From: Patescibacteria group bacterium
GTDB lineage: Bacteria > Patescibacteriota > Saccharimonadia > CAILAD01 > GCA-016700035
Assembly (NCBI GenBank): GCA_030917125.1
Contig: JAUPVH010000064.1
Location: 1-7,436, forward strand
Length of the DNA: 7,436 nt
Direction of reading: 5' to 3'
Made by a program: the position numbers and the translations under genes. The notes below the pieces were generated by a model that did no database searches, was not told the DNA's origin, and was given only the letters and a program-made list of their open reading frames with translations. Below, in pieces: positions 5,057-7,436 of the stretch; position 1 is the stretch's first letter; each line of letters begins with the position of its first letter.

Positions 5057-6192
5057 CGGCGCAAAAAATGAGTAGTGTTGAATATGGCCTTTTTATCTTG
5101 CGTCATAATTGAACCAACATTGACTTCGCGGTAGCTTGTGCTCAGGATAGCGGCACGGTGTCCTGTACTATTCATATAATTGGTAAACATAGCTAGGGCT
5201 GCCTGGTTTGCGTTTATGCCTTTAGCTGCGGCTGGATTCCAACCGACATTTTCAGCCACACCGCGCCAGTTTACTCCACAGTGCTTATCGACAAGACCCA
5301 TAAGGTTTTCGCTGTGCCACTGTTTGTAGTCGCCTGGGGGGACTCCAAAAGTAGCCACAGACTGATTCCAGCGATTTGCCATGACTCCGCTCCATTCGTT
5401 GGCCGATTTATTCAGGCATGGCGTAACGATGTATTCAGCCAGGCGGGCATCGCGGCGGGCTTTTTGGATGAGCGAGAGAAGTGTGATATTAAATTGATCG
5501 TTATATTGCTGGTATTCTGCAGCTTGGGCGACACCTATGAGACTACGCTGTATGGAGTTGATGTTAAACGTGGTAGTTTTTGGTTTTGCGACACTGGCGC
5601 TCGGTGCATCTTTACGCTTTACGGGCTTAGGGTTTGTTTTGCAGGCTTTTTCGAGCGCTGCACTAACTTTTATAGCACCCGGGCTAGTGGCATTTTTGCC
5701 AGCTAAATCGATGCTAATTGGTTGATTGCTTGCCGGATCTAGGTAGGTAATTGATTGAGCACTAATGGTGGCAGTTTCGGAACTAACTGCTATCTGGGTT
5801 GGTTGGGCGGCTTTGAGCTCGTTGAGCAGACCCCGAATTTCGGCAGCTGAAAGCTTACGATTGTTGCCGGCGTCAGTATTTTTTTCAAAACAATATAGAT
5901 CACCATCTTTGGTGAGCTGGATGGTTTTTGGCCCTTGGGTGAGTGTTGCAGTGCTATTATTCTTTTCGACTATAGTTGGCGCATCGCTATATTCGTAGTG
6001 AATGAGTGGCTGGGTTTTCTTAAAAGCTGCGGTTTCGGTGGCGGCTTGCGAATAGGCAACGACAAAGCCACCGGCAATGAATAAAGCCAGACCTGCCATT
6101 GCATGCCATGGCTTAAATTTATACTTGGTATTAACTTTATTTGAGCGAGCAACATTGCTTTTTTTTAGTGTAGTATTTTTCTTTTGAGTCAT
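5053..6192 (-). CDS. Membrane-anchored extracellular CAP/SCP-domain protein
   Basis: CAP (SCP/PR-1, YkwD-like) domains are secreted modules whose bacterial roles are mostly unknown. The 379-residue product starts with a very basic cytoplasmic segment (1-30), then one hydrophobic segment (about 31-50, AMAGLALFIAGGFVVAYSQA), a signal anchor or signal peptide. Residues 60-185 form an unrecognised beta-rich-looking region with two cysteines (101, 184). A basic and Ser/Thr-rich linker runs over about 188-210. The CAP domain fills about 230-379: LNKSANEWSGVMANRW (260-275), HSENLMGL (293-300), AENVGW (313-318), MNSTGHRAAIL (340-350) and the final NTTHFLRR. E314 and H345 fit the conserved CAP cavity residues; C259 and C305 may pair. 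The ATG has only a weak Shine-Dalgarno (AAGAGA). It has its own promoter and lies between a terminator and the convergent queA. Proteins of this type are frequent in Saccharibacteria, where a role in host contact can be guessed. Confidence 0.88.
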   Translation of the reverse strand: MTQKKNTTLKKSNVARSNKVNTKYKFKPWHAMAGLALFIAGGFVVAYSQAATETAAFKKTQPLIHYEYSDAPTIVEKNNSTATLTQGPKTIQLTKDGDLYCFEKNTDAGNNRKLSAAEIRGLLNELKAAQPTQIAVSSETATISAQSITYLDPASNQPISIDLAGKNATSPGAIKVSAALEKACKTNPKPVKRKDAPSASVAKPKTTTFNINSIQRSLIGVAQAAEYQQYNDQFNITLLSLIQKARRDARLAEYIVTPCLNKSANEWSGVMANRWNQSVATFGVPPGDYKQWHSENLMGLVDKHCGVNWRGVAENVGWNPAAAKGINANQAALAMFTNYMNSTGHRAAILSTSYREVNVGSIMTQDKKAIFNTTHFLRR

Positions 6193-6232
6193 GATTATCT
6201 CTTTAATCTGGTGGTAATTACTAATTGCAGTG

Positions 6233-6261
6233 ATTATACCATAAGCAGTTTAAAAAAATAA
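6233..6261 (-). promoter_or_regulatory. Extended -10 promoter of the CAP-domain gene
   Basis: On the minus strand a perfect TATAAT (6238-6233) preceded by TGG gives an extended -10 (TGnTATAAT). The -35 at 17 bases is poor (TTATTT, 6261-6256), as expected for an extended -10 promoter. It lies in the A/T tract after the desaturase terminator. The start near 6226 gives a leader of about 34 bases. Confidence 0.7.
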
Positions 6262-6284
6262 AAAAGGCTTCCAAGAAGGAAGCC
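6251..6284 (-). terminator. Rho-independent terminator of the desaturase gene
   Basis: A 7-bp perfect stem GGCTTCC/GGAAGCC (6266-6272 with 6278-6284) with a 5-base loop is followed on the minus strand by a run of U broken by single A residues (6265-6251). It begins about 8 bases past the desaturase stop and separates that gene from the CAP gene. Confidence 0.88.
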
Positions 6285-6291
6285 GGGATTA

Positions 6292-7125
6292 TTAGGGTAG
6301 AGTTATCGGTGGATTCCGCACAGTAGCGAGCCCTCGTCGTTCCAGCCAGCGAATTACCATCCAGCCGAAATCAAGCTCTTCTGGCTTGTGATTGAAATTT
6401 GGTGAGCTAGGTTTACCATGATGGTTATTGTGCAGGCCTTCGCCCATCGTCAGCCAGGCCAACCAGCGCTGGTTTGAGCTGTACTCACCAGTTTCGTAGT
6501 TGCGGTAGCCGAAACGGTTGTAGAAGTGCCAGAGCAGATGCGAGGCCTTGCCTTGCGTGATGGCAGTCTCGTGGCGGTAGAACGCATGCGAGCTGTTCAC
6601 CGAAGCCGACAAACCGATGTAGGCGGGCCAGTGTACCAGCGAGACAATCAGACCGTTGACTGGACCAAGCAGTACTGCGGCAGCGCCAATGCCGAAGATG
6701 AGCCCGCGCCCGCCTGACAGCCACTTGACGTGCTCATATGGAGTGGCGGGCAGCAAGTCGCGGCGTCGCTGGACGGCCTCGGTCTTGGCAGCTTGCTTGT
6801 ACTCACCAACATTGTTGAACTGCACGGTTGCCAGTCCATCCATGAGCGGCGAGTGCGGGTCACCAGCTTCATCAGAATGGGCATGGTGCTGCTGATGTAC
6901 GGCCGCCCATTCGTTGGGCTCCATGCCGGTGGAGCAGCGAATGATGAGGTCATATACCTTCACGACACGTGGGTCGAAGGTGACCGCATTGTGGGCCAGT
7001 GAGCGATGGAGCCAGGTGGTAGTAGCAATGTTTGCTACCTGAGTAGCGGCTAGACCAACTCCCACCGCTACGGTCGGATGCGTGCGATTGCGCAGAGCGC
7101 GCCTTGCTAGGGTGCGAAGCCTCAT
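6292..7125 (-). CDS. Membrane fatty acid (acyl-CoA/acyl-lipid) desaturase, three-histidine-box family
   Basis: Di-iron membrane enzymes of this family use O2 and electrons to place a cis double bond, usually delta-9, in acyl chains. The 277-residue product carries all three boxes: HRSLAH (40-45), HQQHH (77-81, within EWAAVHQQHHAHSDEAGDPHSP, 72-92 region) and GEGLHNNHH (229-236). VNSSH (176-180) and GYRNYETGEYSSN (206-218) match the conserved stretch before box 3, but about 20 residues appear inserted between them. Hydrophobic segments lie near 19-36 and 141-177. The ATG has a strong Shine-Dalgarno, GGAGGA, 3 bases upstream. Hand counts of sampled 60-base lines give 55-67% GC against 40-53% in neighbouring genes, suggesting transfer, possibly from an actinobacterial source. 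The gene ends in a clear terminator. The substrate is unknown; if the cell cannot make fatty acids it would act on scavenged lipids. Confidence 0.92.
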   Translation of the reverse strand: MRLRTLARRALRNRTHPTVAVGVGLAATQVANIATTTWLHRSLAHNAVTFDPRVVKVYDLIIRCSTGMEPNEWAAVHQQHHAHSDEAGDPHSPLMDGLATVQFNNVGEYKQAAKTEAVQRRRDLLPATPYEHVKWLSGGRGLIFGIGAAAVLLGPVNGLIVSLVHWPAYIGLSASVNSSHAFYRHETAITQGKASHLLWHFYNRFGYRNYETGEYSSNQRWLAWLTMGEGLHNNHHGKPSSPNFNHKPEELDFGWMVIRWLERRGLATVRNPPITLP

Positions 7126-7155
7126 GATTCCTCCAGGGTAGAAGCTAACCCGGAC

Positions 7156-7164
7156 ATTATGTCA
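7156..7164 (-). promoter_or_regulatory. Possible extended -10 element before the desaturase
   Basis: On the minus strand TGACATAAT (7164-7156) fits TGn plus a five-of-six -10. No good -35 lies 17 bases upstream, where the coding end of the preceding gene sits. The start would be near 7149, leaving a leader of about 24 bases that includes GGAGGA. No terminator is visible after the upstream gene, so co-transcription is the alternative. Confidence 0.4.
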
Positions 7165-7171
7165 GATAAAA

Positions 7172-7436
7172 CTACTTCTTACTAGTTGGTGGATCGGGTT
7201 TGTCCTCGATTCCGGCAGCAACAAGTTTGGCGTCAATTTTTTGCGCGTGACGGTACATGAGAAATACCCCAACATTTAAAGAAAGCGCTAGCACAAGCGA
7301 GCCAATAATGAGTTCCGTGCTGCCAGTGAAGAGTCCGAAGTCGTACAGGCCGTGTAAGAGCATCGAACCGACGAAGGCGAATAGTACAGGGGTGAGGCCG
7401 CCAATATGGAGTTTGTAGCGCGCCAGTGCGTAGCCA
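7172..7436 (-). CDS. PrsW-family intramembrane metalloprotease, C-terminal fragment
   Basis: PrsW proteins are multi-pass membrane proteases; in Bacillus subtilis PrsW cleaves the anti-sigma factor RsiW. Only the last 87 residues are in the window, and the frame is open to the right edge, so the ATG at 7363 is internal. Visible: GYALARYK at the edge (typical of the GYxLG segment), a hydrophobic helix ending in LLHGLYDFGLF with the family's HxxxD metal motif (H28, D32 counted from the edge), a last membrane helix (about 41-61), and a soluble charged tail ending DKPDPPTSKK. The EExxK and FxxxE motifs would lie outside the window. The stop is TAG, 46 bases before the desaturase ATG on the same strand. 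The family call rests on this one motif and its surroundings. Confidence 0.75.
   Translation of the reverse strand, partial: GYALARYKLHIGGLTPVLFAFVGSMLLHGLYDFGLFTGSTELIIGSLVLALSLNVGVFLMYRHAQKIDAKLVAAGIEDKPDPPTSKK

Noticed and set aside
5281..5706. 141-residue plus-strand frame opposite the CAP gene
   Set aside because: Antisense shadow: the minus-strand frame has clear CAP motifs and the plus frame shows no recognisable domain or Shine-Dalgarno.
6648..6953. Several long alternative frames within the desaturase region on both strands
   Set aside because: They result from high GC and few stop codons; only the 6292-7125 frame carries the three histidine boxes.
7134..7149. Small hairpin GGGT/ACCC in the desaturase leader
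   Set aside because: Four base pairs with an 8-base loop are too weak to claim control of translation.
7361..7363. ATG as the start of a 63-residue protein
   Set aside because: The frame continues upstream to the edge with PrsW-like membrane sequence (GYALARYK), and this ATG lies inside a conserved helix.
1..7436. UGA recoding (as in SR1/Gracilibacteria)
   Set aside because: No gene uses TGA as a stop, but none has an in-frame TGA either; all families read full length in the standard code, so nothing supports reassignment.
1..7436. CRISPR arrays, tRNA or rRNA genes, insertion sequences, prophage or toxin-antitoxin systems
   Set aside because: No spaced direct repeats, cloverleaf-like sequence, transposase motif or terminal repeats were seen on either strand.

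Overview
The window looks like a chromosomal segment of a small-genome bacterium, most probably a member of the Candidate Phyla Radiation (Patescibacteria), with Candidatus Saccharibacteria (TM7) as my best guess. This is inference. It rests on the house-keeping genes being scattered singly with short spacers, a compact SMC, acidic tails on S16 and the KH protein, a single-membrane-anchor CAP-domain protein, and moderate GC. Every gene reads through in the standard code. The nine stop codons are TAA or TAG, never TGA, and no UGA recoding is needed.

Left part (1-5056, mostly + strand): the C-terminal three quarters of an SMC ATPase is followed by rpsP (S16) with its own strong promoter and terminator, then khpA (KH-domain RNA-binding protein). 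A small minus-strand gene for an unrecognised CxxC/HxxC protein follows. Next is trmD (tRNA m1G37 methyltransferase), joined with zero spacing to queA (queuosine biosynthesis). This is a rearranged remnant of the widespread smc-ftsY-ffh-rpsP-khpA-rimM-trmD-rplS neighbourhood. Here ffh, ftsY, rimM and rplS are not in their usual places, and the usual rimM position holds the antisense small gene. The 88 bases between that gene and trmD carry two oppositely directed sigma70-like promoters that overlap, plus a short inverted repeat.

Right part (5053-7436, all minus strand): a membrane-anchored extracellular CAP/SCP-domain protein converges on queA with a 4-base stop-codon overlap. Upstream of it lie a three-histidine-box fatty acid desaturase, whose GC is clearly higher than its neighbours, and the C-terminal end of a PrsW-family intramembrane protease that runs off the window edge. 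These three genes concern the cell envelope: a surface protein, lipid acyl-chain modification and membrane proteolysis.

The first half therefore serves chromosome organisation, translation and tRNA modification, and the second half the cell surface. No tRNA, rRNA, CRISPR array, insertion sequence or prophage signature was seen, and no gene-free stretch exceeds about 125 bases. I do not see a clear novel multi-gene system. The points most worth a second look are the SMC with a much reduced hinge, the orphan zinc-finger-like gene with its overlapping divergent promoters, the altered QueA motif, and the possibly transferred desaturase.
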